DNA of 17,189 nt from Spirochaeta sp. (GTDB taxonomy: Bacteria; Spirochaetota; Spirochaetia; DSM-2461). The notes below the pieces were generated by a model that did no database searches, was not told the origin of the DNA, and worked only from the letters and a program-made list of their open reading frames with translations. Positions 7,341-13,491 of this stretch are shown one piece after another (position 1 is the first letter of the stretch; each line of letters starts with the position of its first letter). The translations under genes were made by a program, and so were the position numbers. The stretch covers positions 1 to 17,189 of the forward strand of contig DAOVYP010000011.1 in NCBI GenBank assembly GCA_030635565.1. Direction: 5' to 3'.

Positions 7341-8369
7341 GTGCCAGATTTGAAATCCGGAAAGAACAGAAAAACCCGAAGAATCTGTAAAAAATCCGGG
7401 GGATTTCCTGGCTCTCTCTGGCGTTTCGGTCGACAGAAATTCACCATTATGCTTGTCCCTCATACTGAGAAACGGACCGTGCATTTTCAGGTATCCCTTT
7501 TTACCATGTTTTTCATGGGAGTCATGTTCCTGGGACTCCTGGCCGGCTTTTTCTGGTTTTCCCTGGATTTTTCAGGAAAAGAAGTGCTTCTGGCTGCCAG
7601 ATCCAGAGATCTGGCTGATACTGAGGCAAATCTTGATGTCATCAGGGATGAAGTCGGGCAACTCGTCATATCTTCCGGTGCATTTAAAAACAGTCTGTAC
7701 AATACGATGGATATGCTCGGGCTTGAGGGAATATCGGCTGATCCTGCCTCAGGAGGCGGTGATCTGGCGTCTCTATTCGCAGTCGAACAGGCAGACGGCA
7801 ATACGCTGGCCGAAGTTACCGATCTGCAGTCACTCAGGGTTTCCCTGGATGATTCAGTTTCTTCCCTTGAGGATATCGGTCTGGTTCTTTCCAGTCAGAA
7901 AGACCTCCTTTCGGACATACCTACGATTTGGCCCTTACAGGGCGTCCGCGGCTGGGTAACTCAGGTATTCGGTCCTTCCATACATCCCTTCGGCAAGTAC
8001 TGGTACCTCCATCGTGGTATCGACCTGGCCTTCGGCTATGGAGTTCCCATCATGGCGACTGCCAATGGTAAGGTTGTTAAAAAAGAATACGATGCGAATG
8101 GCTTCGGTTATTACATCGATATCCAGCATAATTATGGCTTTAAAACCCGTTATGCTCATATGCAGCGACAGTTGGTTGATGTCGGGCAAACCGTCTCCCA
8201 GAGGGAAGTAATCGGAACCATGGGAAACTCGGGAATGTCCACCGGCCCCCATCTGCATTATGAGGTAATGATCGGCACTCAGTTGGTAGACCCGATCAAA
8301 TTCCTGAATATGGCCAATCCCGACGGATCATTGCAGAACATTACGACAAAACTCCAACGGTATCAGTAG
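7341..8369 (+). CDS. Membrane-anchored M23 (LytM-type) peptidoglycan endopeptidase
   Basis: A 342-aa protein with a basic cytoplasmic N-terminus (1-50), one membrane helix (about 52-74), an extracytoplasmic helical stretch (about 78-190) and a C-terminal M23 domain (about 197-325). The zinc site is complete: His224 and Asp228 (HRGID), plus His306 in HLHYE; His273 (RYAHMQ) and His304 are the other active-site histidines. It should cleave peptide cross-links in periplasmic peptidoglycan. I chose GTG 7341 because GAGGAGA (7330-7336) sits at ideal distance and the predicted transcript begins near 7307; an ATG at 7296 in the same frame would add 15 residues. A bactofilin gene follows after 17 bp, a pairing known from cell-shape systems such as Csd1/CcmA of Helicobacter. 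It heads a four-gene unit. Confidence 0.9.
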   Translation: MPDLKSGKNRKTRRICKKSGGFPGSLWRFGRQKFTIMLVPHTEKRTVHFQVSLFTMFFMGVMFLGLLAGFFWFSLDFSGKEVLLAARSRDLADTEANLDVIRDEVGQLVISSGAFKNSLYNTMDMLGLEGISADPASGGGDLASLFAVEQADGNTLAEVTDLQSLRVSLDDSVSSLEDIGLVLSSQKDLLSDIPTIWPLQGVRGWVTQVFGPSIHPFGKYWYLHRGIDLAFGYGVPIMATANGKVVKKEYDANGFGYYIDIQHNYGFKTRYAHMQRQLVDVGQTVSQREVIGTMGNSGMSTGPHLHYEVMIGTQLVDPIKFLNMANPDGSLQNITTKLQRYQ

Positions 8370-8386
8370 AGGCTCAATTCAGTTAT

Positions 8387-8830
8387 ATGGACGATTATAC
8401 AAAAGGTCAGGCTCTAATTAATTCCATCATCGGGGACGGGACATGCTTCCGTGGCGATCTGGATCTTCAGGGGCTCCTTCGTATCGATGGTGATTTCGAG
8501 GGGAACATAAGGACCGAAGGACGTGTCCTGGTCGGCAGGGGCGGAAGGGCCCGATGTCTTATCGAAGCCGATACGGTCGTTGTCGGCGGTGTCGTTAAAG
8601 GTGACATCAGGGCTGCAACTAAAGTTGTTCTTCTTTCCACCTGTATCATGATAGGCAATATTCGTACACCCCAGCTCATAGTCGAAGAGGGCGTACTCCT
8701 TCATGGCCACTGCACTGTATCCGAGGACACGCATGTTCTGGCCTCCGCACCGTCCGGCGAGGAAGCCCTGTTTTCTGTAGACTGGGGTGTCAACCAGACT
8801 GCAGTATCGAATCCATCACCGGGCCTTTAA
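8387..8830 (+). CDS. Bactofilin (polymer-forming cytoskeletal protein)
   Basis: A 147-aa DUF583 protein. The core (about 18-115) shows the bactofilin pattern of short right-handed beta-helix turns, with repeated G-x-[IVL] steps: LLRIDGDFEGNIRTEGRVLV, then VVVGGVVKGDIRA, then IMIGNIRTPQLIVEEG. Short disordered tails flank it, as usual. Bactofilins polymerise without nucleotide on the inner face of the membrane and place envelope enzymes. The adjacent M23 peptidase is the likely partner (inference from known bactofilin-M23 pairs). The ribosome binding site is weak; ATG 8387 is the first start after the M23 stop. A second bactofilin lies at 12403-12816. Confidence 0.92.
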   Translation: MDDYTKGQALINSIIGDGTCFRGDLDLQGLLRIDGDFEGNIRTEGRVLVGRGGRARCLIEADTVVVGGVVKGDIRAATKVVLLSTCIMIGNIRTPQLIVEEGVLLHGHCTVSEDTHVLASAPSGEEALFSVDWGVNQTAVSNPSPGL

Positions 8831-8837
8831 CGCAGTC

Positions 8838-9356
8838 ATGGATATTGAGCGGCTCAGTCAGATTGGCTCTTCTCTTGATACGCGGTTAAGAAAAAAGAAG
8901 GACAGCGATAAGTCCAAAACGGGAAAAACCGCAAAAACGGCCTTCAGGTCCGTACTCGACAAGGTTTCTGATGAGAAAAATCAGACTTCAGCGATTCTTG
9001 GACCGGGGCTGCTTCCCGAACTTGACGGGTCTGAAACTGTTGAGGGGCTGCTTGATGATGTGCATGAAACCGGGGAGGCCTTGAAAAGGGATCCTGTTTT
9101 CGGGCCGATGAATGGATACAAGAATGCCGTACGCCGTTTTCTTCGTTATGTTCTCGATAACAGTCTGGTGATGGAAGAAACATTGGGAATACGAAATCCG
9201 CGTACCATGCAGCAGAAAAAATATGTCATTATTCGTGTAGTCGATGAGAAGTTGGAGAGCCTGGCTGCCCATGTTCTCAAGAATCAGGTCGATCAGCTGG
9301 ATATTCTGCGACGTATCGATGAAATCCACGGTTTACTCGTGGATCTGACATGTTAA
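8838..9356 (+). CDS. yaaR: YaaR-like (DUF327) protein
   Basis: A 172-aa cytosolic protein. After a charged, Lys-rich N-terminus (1-35), the rest is predicted helical and fits DUF327: a YKNAVRRFLRYVLDNS segment, then KKYVIIRVVDEKLESLAAHVL, then IDEIHGLLVDLT at the end. The function of the family is unknown. In Bacillus subtilis, yaaR lies close to yaaT (with holB between them). Here the next gene is a YaaT/PSP1 homologue only 17 bp away, which supports the assignment. ATG 8838 is 7 bp after the bactofilin stop; the frame extends upstream into that gene but with no family similarity. Confidence 0.72.
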   Translation: MDIERLSQIGSSLDTRLRKKKDSDKSKTGKTAKTAFRSVLDKVSDEKNQTSAILGPGLLPELDGSETVEGLLDDVHETGEALKRDPVFGPMNGYKNAVRRFLRYVLDNSLVMEETLGIRNPRTMQQKKYVIIRVVDEKLESLAAHVLKNQVDQLDILRRIDEIHGLLVDLTC

Positions 9357-9373
9357 GAGGCGATTGACAGACC

Positions 9374-10306
9374 ATGAATAAAGATAAAAACGGACGAGAT
9401 CGTGGACGGCGGGATGATAATCCGGGAAAATCGGAATTCCAGAATGTACCGGAGAATCTCTGGCGTGCCAGGATCGTACCGACTAATGATTTCGAATACT
9501 GCTCTCCGCCGTCGAACTTGAATATCGAACGGGGTGAATTTGTTGTGATATCTACCCGATACGGATTGGACATGGCCCGAATCCTCGGGCCGGCAACGGA
9601 TCGTGAAGGCGTTGAAGTGGAGCATGTTCGACTCATCGACCGTATCGCAACAGAAGATGACATCACAAAACGTGAAGACCTGGAACAACGTGAGAAAGTG
9701 GCTTACAACATTTGCCGTGAGAGAATTAACAAACTCAAACTTGCCATGAAGCTGGTTTCGGCTCATTACATATTGGATGAGCAGAAAGTCATGTTTTTCT
9801 TCACAGCCGAAAACAGAATCGATTTCAGGGAACTGGTGAAAGAGCTGGTATCTCATTTCAAAATGAGGATTGAACTCAGGCAAATCGGCGTCAGGGACGA
9901 ATCAAGGGTTATCGGCGGTATTGCCGTCTGCGGCCGTCAATATTGCTGCCACAGTCTGACGGACAAACTTTCTCCCGTTTCCATAAAAATGGCCAAGGAG
10001 CAGAATCTTTCCCTCAATTCCCTGAAAATATCCGGTCCATGCGGCCGTTTGCTTTGCTGCCTTGCTTTTGAACATGAACACTATTCCGCCGAACGTAAGC
10101 TCATGCCCCATGAAGGATCCCGAATTTCTCACGAAGGGGTAAGCTATAAGGTGACGGAAGTGAATATATTTGCTCGGAAAATTCATCTTTCCGGCCCGGA
10201 AGGCCGTCGTATGGATGTACCTGTATCTCGTCTGTCGCGTAAAGATGGCGGCGGCTGGGAGATCATTTCCGAAGAGGGAGAGGATGAGAACCTTGTCGAG
10301 GTTTAG
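9374..10306 (+). CDS. PSP1-domain protein (YaaT/RicT-like)
   Basis: A 310-aa protein. A hydrophilic N-terminus (1-25, rich in Arg, Lys and Asp) is followed by the PSP1 region (about 55-260). Its hallmark cysteines are all present: Cys186, Cys191 and Cys192 (VCGRQYCCHS), and Cys223, Cys228 and Cys229 (SGPCGRLLCCLAFEHE). In Bacillus the homologue RicT (YaaT) works with RicA and RicF in an iron-sulfur complex that influences RNase Y-dependent mRNA processing. No ricA, ricF or rny homologue is in this window, so that role is only a possibility here. It is the last gene of the M23-bactofilin-yaaR unit; a strong promoter begins 22 bp after its stop. ATG 9374 has only a distant ribosome binding site (AGAGG near 9356). 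Confidence 0.88.
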   Translation: MNKDKNGRDRGRRDDNPGKSEFQNVPENLWRARIVPTNDFEYCSPPSNLNIERGEFVVISTRYGLDMARILGPATDREGVEVEHVRLIDRIATEDDITKREDLEQREKVAYNICRERINKLKLAMKLVSAHYILDEQKVMFFFTAENRIDFRELVKELVSHFKMRIELRQIGVRDESRVIGGIAVCGRQYCCHSLTDKLSPVSIKMAKEQNLSLNSLKISGPCGRLLCCLAFEHEHYSAERKLMPHEGSRISHEGVSYKVTEVNIFARKIHLSGPEGRRMDVPVSRLSRKDGGGWEIISEEGEDENLVEV

Positions 10307-10327
10307 TGATAAGCCGTCATTTGGTTG

Positions 10328-10357
10328 TTGACATCTTTCGGACCGTTTTGTTACTAT
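10328..10357 (+). promoter_or_regulatory. Strong promoter for the zinc-ribbon/rpsT/HU unit
   Basis: Perfect TTGACA (10328-10333), an 18-bp spacer and TACTAT (10352-10357), with an extended -10 TG at 10349-10350. Transcription would start near 10364, giving a leader of about 60 nt. It lies just after the PSP1 gene stop. Confidence 0.65.
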
Positions 10358-10364
10358 CGGTCCG
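10339..10364. promoter_or_regulatory. Dyad flanking the -10 box (possible operator)
   Basis: A perfect 7-bp inverted repeat, CGGACCG (10339-10345) and CGGTCCG (10358-10364), with a 12-bp gap that contains the -10 element. The second arm ends at the predicted transcription start. There is no T-run after it, so it does not look like a terminator. Its position would suit a repressor or growth-rate control element (inference). Confidence 0.45.
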
Positions 10365-10423
10365 CCAAATAATGAGTAGGAGTCTTTGTCGAGTGACTAA
10401 AAGATTCTTCAAGGAGTAAGCCC

Positions 10424-10594
10424 ATGGCCGGAGTCAGTAAGAATGCGCGAACCATATCGGGTACCCATAAATTTGTCTGCCCTTGCGGTGGTGAAGTGAA
10501 GATGCGGTCCGTTTTCGCCAGTGGTCGGATGAAGCATTTCGCCTATTGTGAGAAATGCAAGAGGGAAGAGCGCCGTCCCCGAGATTTCAATTAG
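10424..10594 (+). CDS. Small zinc-ribbon protein, 56 aa, unknown function
   Basis: A short gene with an excellent ribosome binding site (AAGGAG, 10411-10416, 7 nt before ATG). The 56-aa product is basic and has two cysteine pairs, Cys19-x-Cys21 (FVCPCGG) and Cys42-x-x-Cys45 (YCEKCKREERR), the pattern of a zinc ribbon similar in style to small ribosomal proteins such as L31-L33. It is not one of those proteins as far as I can tell. It lies directly upstream of rpsT behind a strong promoter, so a ribosome- or RNA-associated role is plausible (inference). Codon use and composition fit a real gene. Confidence 0.82.
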   Translation: MAGVSKNARTISGTHKFVCPCGGEVKMRSVFASGRMKHFAYCEKCKREERRPRDFN

Positions 10595-10627
10595 ACAGGA
10601 CAATAGCTGATGGATTATCCTTAAACC

Positions 10628-10656
10628 TTGACGGTAAAAGGGTTATCTGTTAATAG
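10628..10656 (+). promoter_or_regulatory. Possible second promoter, just upstream of rpsT
   Basis: TTGACG (10628-10633), a 17-bp spacer and a poor -10 TAATAG (10651-10656). This could give rpsT its own transcript in addition to readthrough from the promoter at 10328. The -10 match is weak. Confidence 0.3.
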
Positions 10657-10667
10657 TTATTTCTGAT

Positions 10668-10685
10668 AGTCCCGGTTAAGGGACT
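10668..10685 (+). promoter_or_regulatory. Hairpin in the rpsT leader
   Basis: AGTCCC (10668-10673), loop GGTTAA, then GGGACT (10680-10685): a perfect 6-bp stem ending 8 nt before the rpsT ribosome binding site (AGAGG, 10694-10698). An A-run rather than a T-run follows, so it is not a terminator on this strand. It may affect rpsT translation. Confidence 0.45.
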
Positions 10686-10707
10686 GTGAAAAAAGAGGTT
10701 GTTACAA

Positions 10708-10971
10708 TTGCCCAATTCGAATGATGCCGCTAAAAGGCACAGACAGAACCTGAAAAGACGTACACATAACCGCGCAATAAGAAGTCGCGTGAGATCCAGT
10801 ATTAAGGCCTTTGATATGGCTGTAGACGGCAAAGATAAAACAGGCGCTCAAACTCATTATGCTGAATTCGTTAAGTTGATCGATACTGCCGCCGGGAAAG
10901 GTCTTTATCACCGCAATACTGCGGCCCGCAAGAAATCGCGCCTTCATAAAAAGCTGGCAAACCTGGCCTGA
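10708..10971 (+). CDS. rpsT: 30S ribosomal protein S20
   Basis: An 87-aa, strongly basic protein that binds 16S rRNA in the small subunit. The sequence PNSNDAAKRHRQNLKRRTHN followed by RAIRSRVRSSIKAF, and the C-terminal GLYHRNTAARKKSRLHKKLA, match S20. The length fits the family when translation starts at TTG 10708: AGAGG (10694-10698) lies 9 nt upstream. An in-frame TTG at 10699 would overlap the ribosome binding site and add three non-family residues. No in-frame ATG lies at the N-terminus, so a UUG start seems certain. In E. coli rpsT also starts with UUG and this matters for its autoregulation. HU follows after 48 bp. Confidence 0.95.
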   Translation: MPNSNDAAKRHRQNLKRRTHNRAIRSRVRSSIKAFDMAVDGKDKTGAQTHYAEFVKLIDTAAGKGLYHRNTAARKKSRLHKKLANLA

Positions 10972-11019
10972 TAAGAGCTGCAGCGAAGTAATTTCCGATT
11001 CGAAAATAGGGGGATTCCG

Positions 11020-11334
11020 ATGGCCGACAATGATGATCAGATGAAAATGACCAAGGCCGAGATCATAGAACATATCTATGAGAAATCCGGGATCAGCCGA
11101 AAGGATATCCATGGTGTTATCGATTCCTTCTTCGAAGAGGTGAAGGATGCTCTTACAGACGACCGTGTTGTAGAGCTCCGGGGCTTTGGAACATTTGAAA
11201 TCCGAACCCGAAAGGGCCGTGAAAAGGCCCGTAATCCTAAAACCGGTGAAATCGTACCTGTGAAAACTCATGGTGTTACTGTCTTCCGTCCCGGTAAAGA
11301 GCTCAAGAAAATGGCTTGGAATCTGCGACATTGA
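11020..11334 (+). CDS. hup: HU/IHF-family DNA-binding protein
   Basis: This 104-aa nucleoid protein bends and compacts DNA as a dimer. The family outline is clear: MTKAEIIEHIYEKSGISRKD (10-29), GFGTFEIRTRKGREKARNPK with the DNA-contacting beta arm ending RNPKTGE, then FRPGKELKK. It carries nine extra N-terminal residues (MADNDDQMK) before the usual HU start. I keep the longer start because AGGGGGA (11008-11014) is placed correctly for ATG 11020, while the internal ATGs at 11041 and 11047 have no ribosome binding site. Its position directly after S20 is shared with Treponema as far as I remember. Confidence 0.95.
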   Translation: MADNDDQMKMTKAEIIEHIYEKSGISRKDIHGVIDSFFEEVKDALTDDRVVELRGFGTFEIRTRKGREKARNPKTGEIVPVKTHGVTVFRPGKELKKMAWNLRH

Positions 11335-11430
11335 TACCTTCCTGAACCCGGAAACAGGCTCCATTTTCAAGGATGAAGCTTTTTTAGTCCTGAAGCTCAA
11401 TCCTTGACGGAGTCGGATAATCGGGGGACA

Positions 11431-12174
11431 ATGGAACGGACCATGAACAAAAAGAAAATTCTTATTATTGATGATGAACAGATTAATCTCGATTTCTTCG
11501 ATGTGATGCTCACCCGCCTCGGTTTTCAGGTTCTTATGGCTGTCGATGGAGAAGAAGGGCTTGAGATGATTCGGGAACATGTTCCCGATCTCATTATCCT
11601 TGATAATATCATGCCACGCCTCACCGGATGGGAACTCACGAAAATGCTCAAGAAAGATGACGCGTTTTCAGATTTCCGCAATATTCCGATTATCATGTTT
11701 TCAGCCATGGATGCGGTTAAAGATAAAATTGAAGGTTTCGAGCTCGGGATCGACGACTACATTATAAAACCCTTTAATTTCTCGGAAGTTCTGGCACGTA
11801 TTCGAGCCGTCTTGAGGAATCATGAGCTGTCCCAACAGGTCGTTTTGCGTGAAAAAAGGCTGACAATTACTGATTCGCTGAATAAATCCCTGATATATTT
11901 CACCGAGCATCTCAAATCTCCGGTTCTCGGTATGGTTGAATCTTCGAAATCTCTGGATGTTTCTGATCCCAAAGCGGTCGAATCCTTCAAACAATTGGTA
12001 ATGGCTGAAGCTGAACAAACCCTGGCAGCCCTCGGCGGACTGGAAGATGAAGTGAAGAACCTGCTGGTAAGTGAAGGAAGTGTCAGAAAAGCGGAATTAT
12101 CACTCGAGGAGCTGGAAGAGCGTTTTCGTGAACATTTCCGGGAACTGCACGACAATGCAGGAGAATCGGCATGA
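11431..12174 (+). CDS. Response regulator with receiver domain and C-terminal helical (degenerate DHp-like) domain
   Basis: A 247-aa protein. Residues 8-130 form a complete receiver: acidic pair Asp14-Asp15 (LIIDDE), phosphoacceptor Asp58 (LIILDNIMP), Ser91 (IIMFSAM) and Lys113 (IIKPF). There is no DNA-binding or enzymatic output domain. Residues about 140-240 are helical; 154-164 (LIYFTEHLKSP) resembles the H-box of histidine kinases, but with His and Glu in swapped order, and no ATPase domain follows. It may act through protein contacts. The start is uncertain: ATG 11431 (GGGGGA close by), ATG 11443 (MNKKKILIIDDE, most family-like) and TTG 11404 are all in frame. The stop overlaps the ATG of the TPR gene (ATGA), indicating translational coupling. 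Confidence 0.9.
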   Translation: MERTMNKKKILIIDDEQINLDFFDVMLTRLGFQVLMAVDGEEGLEMIREHVPDLIILDNIMPRLTGWELTKMLKKDDAFSDFRNIPIIMFSAMDAVKDKIEGFELGIDDYIIKPFNFSEVLARIRAVLRNHELSQQVVLREKRLTITDSLNKSLIYFTEHLKSPVLGMVESSKSLDVSDPKAVESFKQLVMAEAEQTLAALGGLEDEVKNLLVSEGSVRKAELSLEELEERFREHFRELHDNAGESA

Positions 12175-12392
12175 TTGACGATACGAAGCGGGAAGTTCTT
12201 CGACTTTTCGCTGCGGGTCGTGAACTGTATAAAAAACGTGCTTTCAAGGCAGCTTTGGAGAAATTCAAAGAAGCATACACACTTGATCCAACGGACGAAC
12301 CGTCAAAACTCTTCGGTGGGCGATGCAAGCATTATATCCAGAACCCGCCTGATGATGGTTGGGACGGAATCTTCCAGATGCAAACCAAATAA
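12171..12392 (+). CDS. Small TPR protein resembling the C-terminal tail of class III adenylate cyclases
   Basis: A 73-aa protein, two helices of a tetratricopeptide repeat plus a short tail. The pattern FAAGRELYKKRAFKAALEKF, then KEAYTLDPTDEPSKL, then GGRCKHYIQNPP and DGWDGI matches what I know as the tail found at the end of many bacterial class III adenylate/guanylate cyclases (F..A..LY..R.W..A...F, P.D.PS..L..RC..Y...PP..WDG). Here it is a separate gene with no cyclase domain in the window. Its ATG overlaps the response-regulator stop, so the two products are probably made together and may interact (inference). Stop and start of the following bactofilin are 10 bp apart. Confidence 0.75.
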   Translation: MIDDTKREVLRLFAAGRELYKKRAFKAALEKFKEAYTLDPTDEPSKLFGGRCKHYIQNPPDDGWDGIFQMQTK

Positions 12393-12402
12393 CAGAGTAT
12401 TT

Positions 12403-12816
12403 ATGCCTCGACTGATAGAAAACCCTGTATACAAAGTCCGAACGGTTCTCGGTGGAGAGACGAAATTCAACGGCATCCTGAGATTTCAGGATTCTTTGAA
12501 GATCGACGGCAGGTTCGAAGGCGCTGTCGAATCCCCGGGATTCCTCATGGTTGAAACCGGGGCTGAAGTTGTCGCAGACATCAGCGTCGGTACCCTCGTG
12601 GTCGGCGGCATCATCCATGGTAATGTCACTGCCACAGAAAGGCTTGAGCTTCTTCCGGGTGGTCAGATAATAGGTAATATTCGATGCCCCAACCTGATAA
12701 TGGCTGAAAGTACCGGATTTCGAGGACGTTGCGAGATGCTCACAGATCCTGCTGCAGTGAATATTTTTTCGATGCCCCTGGATCGTCTCAAGAAGACCAT
12801 CTCCCGTGTCAACTGA
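12403..12816 (+). CDS. Second bactofilin
   Basis: A 137-aa DUF583 protein. Residues about 15-115 show bactofilin beta-helix turns: ILRFQDSLKIDGRFEGAVES, then VADISVGTLVVGGIIHGNVT, then QIIGNIRCPNLIMAES. It shares the VVGG..(H/K)G.(I/V) and IGNIR.P.LI steps with the bactofilin at 8387-8830 but is otherwise clearly diverged, so they are paralogues rather than a recent duplication. Here the neighbours are a response regulator and a TPR protein, not a peptidase. ATG 12403 has a modest ribosome binding site (CAGAG). The next gene, pncC, starts inside its last codons. Confidence 0.9.
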   Translation: MPRLIENPVYKVRTVLGGETKFNGILRFQDSLKIDGRFEGAVESPGFLMVETGAEVVADISVGTLVVGGIIHGNVTATERLELLPGGQIIGNIRCPNLIMAESTGFRGRCEMLTDPAAVNIFSMPLDRLKKTISRVN

Positions 12817-13318
12817 CAATCAATCTGAGGAAGCACGTTTAGATAGAGCCTCTGAGATAATCAAGGTTCTTGCCGACCGGTGTGAAACCTTCGCTGCAGC
12901 CGAATCATGTACGGGAGGAGGCATCCTGGCCTTATTGACGACTGTACCCGGCAGTTCCGCTGTCGTATGGGGCGGTATAGTCACCTATGCCGATGAAGCC
13001 AAAATAACAATGCTGGAAGTGAATCCCCGCCTTCTTGATGAGAATGGTGCCGTTTCTCCCGGAGTGGCCAAAGCCATGGCCTGGGGTATGCGTGTGCGTA
13101 GTGGTGCGGACTGGACTCTGGCTGTCACAGGTATCGCAGGCCCCGGAGGAGGGACGCCGGAGAAACCTGTAGGTACGGTATGGATCGCCTGGTGTGATCC
13201 GGAAGGGGCCGTATCGGTTCGTTCTTTTCATTTCAGCGGTAACAGGGATTCGGTTCGCAGAAAAACCGCAGATGAGGCAATGAAGGGTTTGCTTCAGCTC
13301 ATCATGAAGCATAGCTGA
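12806..13318 (+). CDS. pncC: Nicotinamide-nucleotide amidase (CinA C-terminal domain protein)
   Basis: A 170-aa stand-alone CinA C-terminal domain protein. It deamidates nicotinamide mononucleotide to nicotinate mononucleotide in the pyridine nucleotide cycle. Family motifs are complete: AAESCTGGGI (31-40) with the nucleophilic Ser34, VPGSS (47-51), GGIVTYADEAK (56-66), GAVSPGVAKAMAWGMR (81-96) and LAVTGIAGPGGGTPEKPVGTV (105-125). The N-terminal CinA (COG1058) domain is absent, as in E. coli PncC. The GTG start overlaps the bactofilin gene by 11 bp, so the two are translationally linked; the sequence before it (AGAAG) is a moderate ribosome binding site. Confidence 0.95.
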   Translation: MSTDNQSEEARLDRASEIIKVLADRCETFAAAESCTGGGILALLTTVPGSSAVVWGGIVTYADEAKITMLEVNPRLLDENGAVSPGVAKAMAWGMRVRSGADWTLAVTGIAGPGGGTPEKPVGTVWIAWCDPEGAVSVRSFHFSGNRDSVRRKTADEAMKGLLQLIMKHS

Positions 13319-13328
13319 GCGACTGTGC

Positions 13329-13358
13329 TTGACAGGTGAGGCTGCCTGTTACTATATT
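13329..13358 (+). promoter_or_regulatory. Probable promoter for rho-rpmE
   Basis: Perfect TTGACA (13329-13334), an 18-bp spacer and TATATT (13353-13358). The overlapping TGTTACTAT (13347-13355) repeats the extended -10 seen at 10349-10357. Transcription would start near 13365. The spacer holds a small dyad, ACAGG and CCTGT (13332-13336, 13345-13349). Confidence 0.6.
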
Positions 13359-13364
13359 GACTTT

Positions 13365-13491
13365 GTAGCGATTCAAGGCGAGTCGCTCCTGTCTATTTGC
13401 AAAATGACCTGTTTGCACCGCATACAGGTACTAAAATCAGAACACATTTTCCATGCACCCGGCGGGAGATTGTCTCGTTGACGGAGATTTC
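13365..13491 (+). promoter_or_regulatory. Structured leader of rho
   Basis: About 127 nt between the predicted transcription start and the rho ATG. Two hairpins are visible: AGCGATT (13367-13373) with AGTCGCT (13381-13387), 7 pairs including one G-U, loop of 7 nt; and ACCTGT (13407-13412) with ACAGGT (13424-13429), loop of 11 nt. No T-run follows either, so they are not intrinsic terminators. E. coli rho is autoregulated through its leader; a similar role here is inference. Confidence 0.45.

Noticed and set aside
10668..10685. Terminator between the zinc-ribbon gene and rpsT
   Set aside because: The stem is followed by GTGAAAAAAG, not by a T-run.
11335..11430. Terminator after HU (short CCTG/CAGG stem and a T-run at about 11381)
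   Set aside because: The stem is only 4 bp with a 10-nt loop and the T-run is about 25 nt further on, so the two do not form one terminator.
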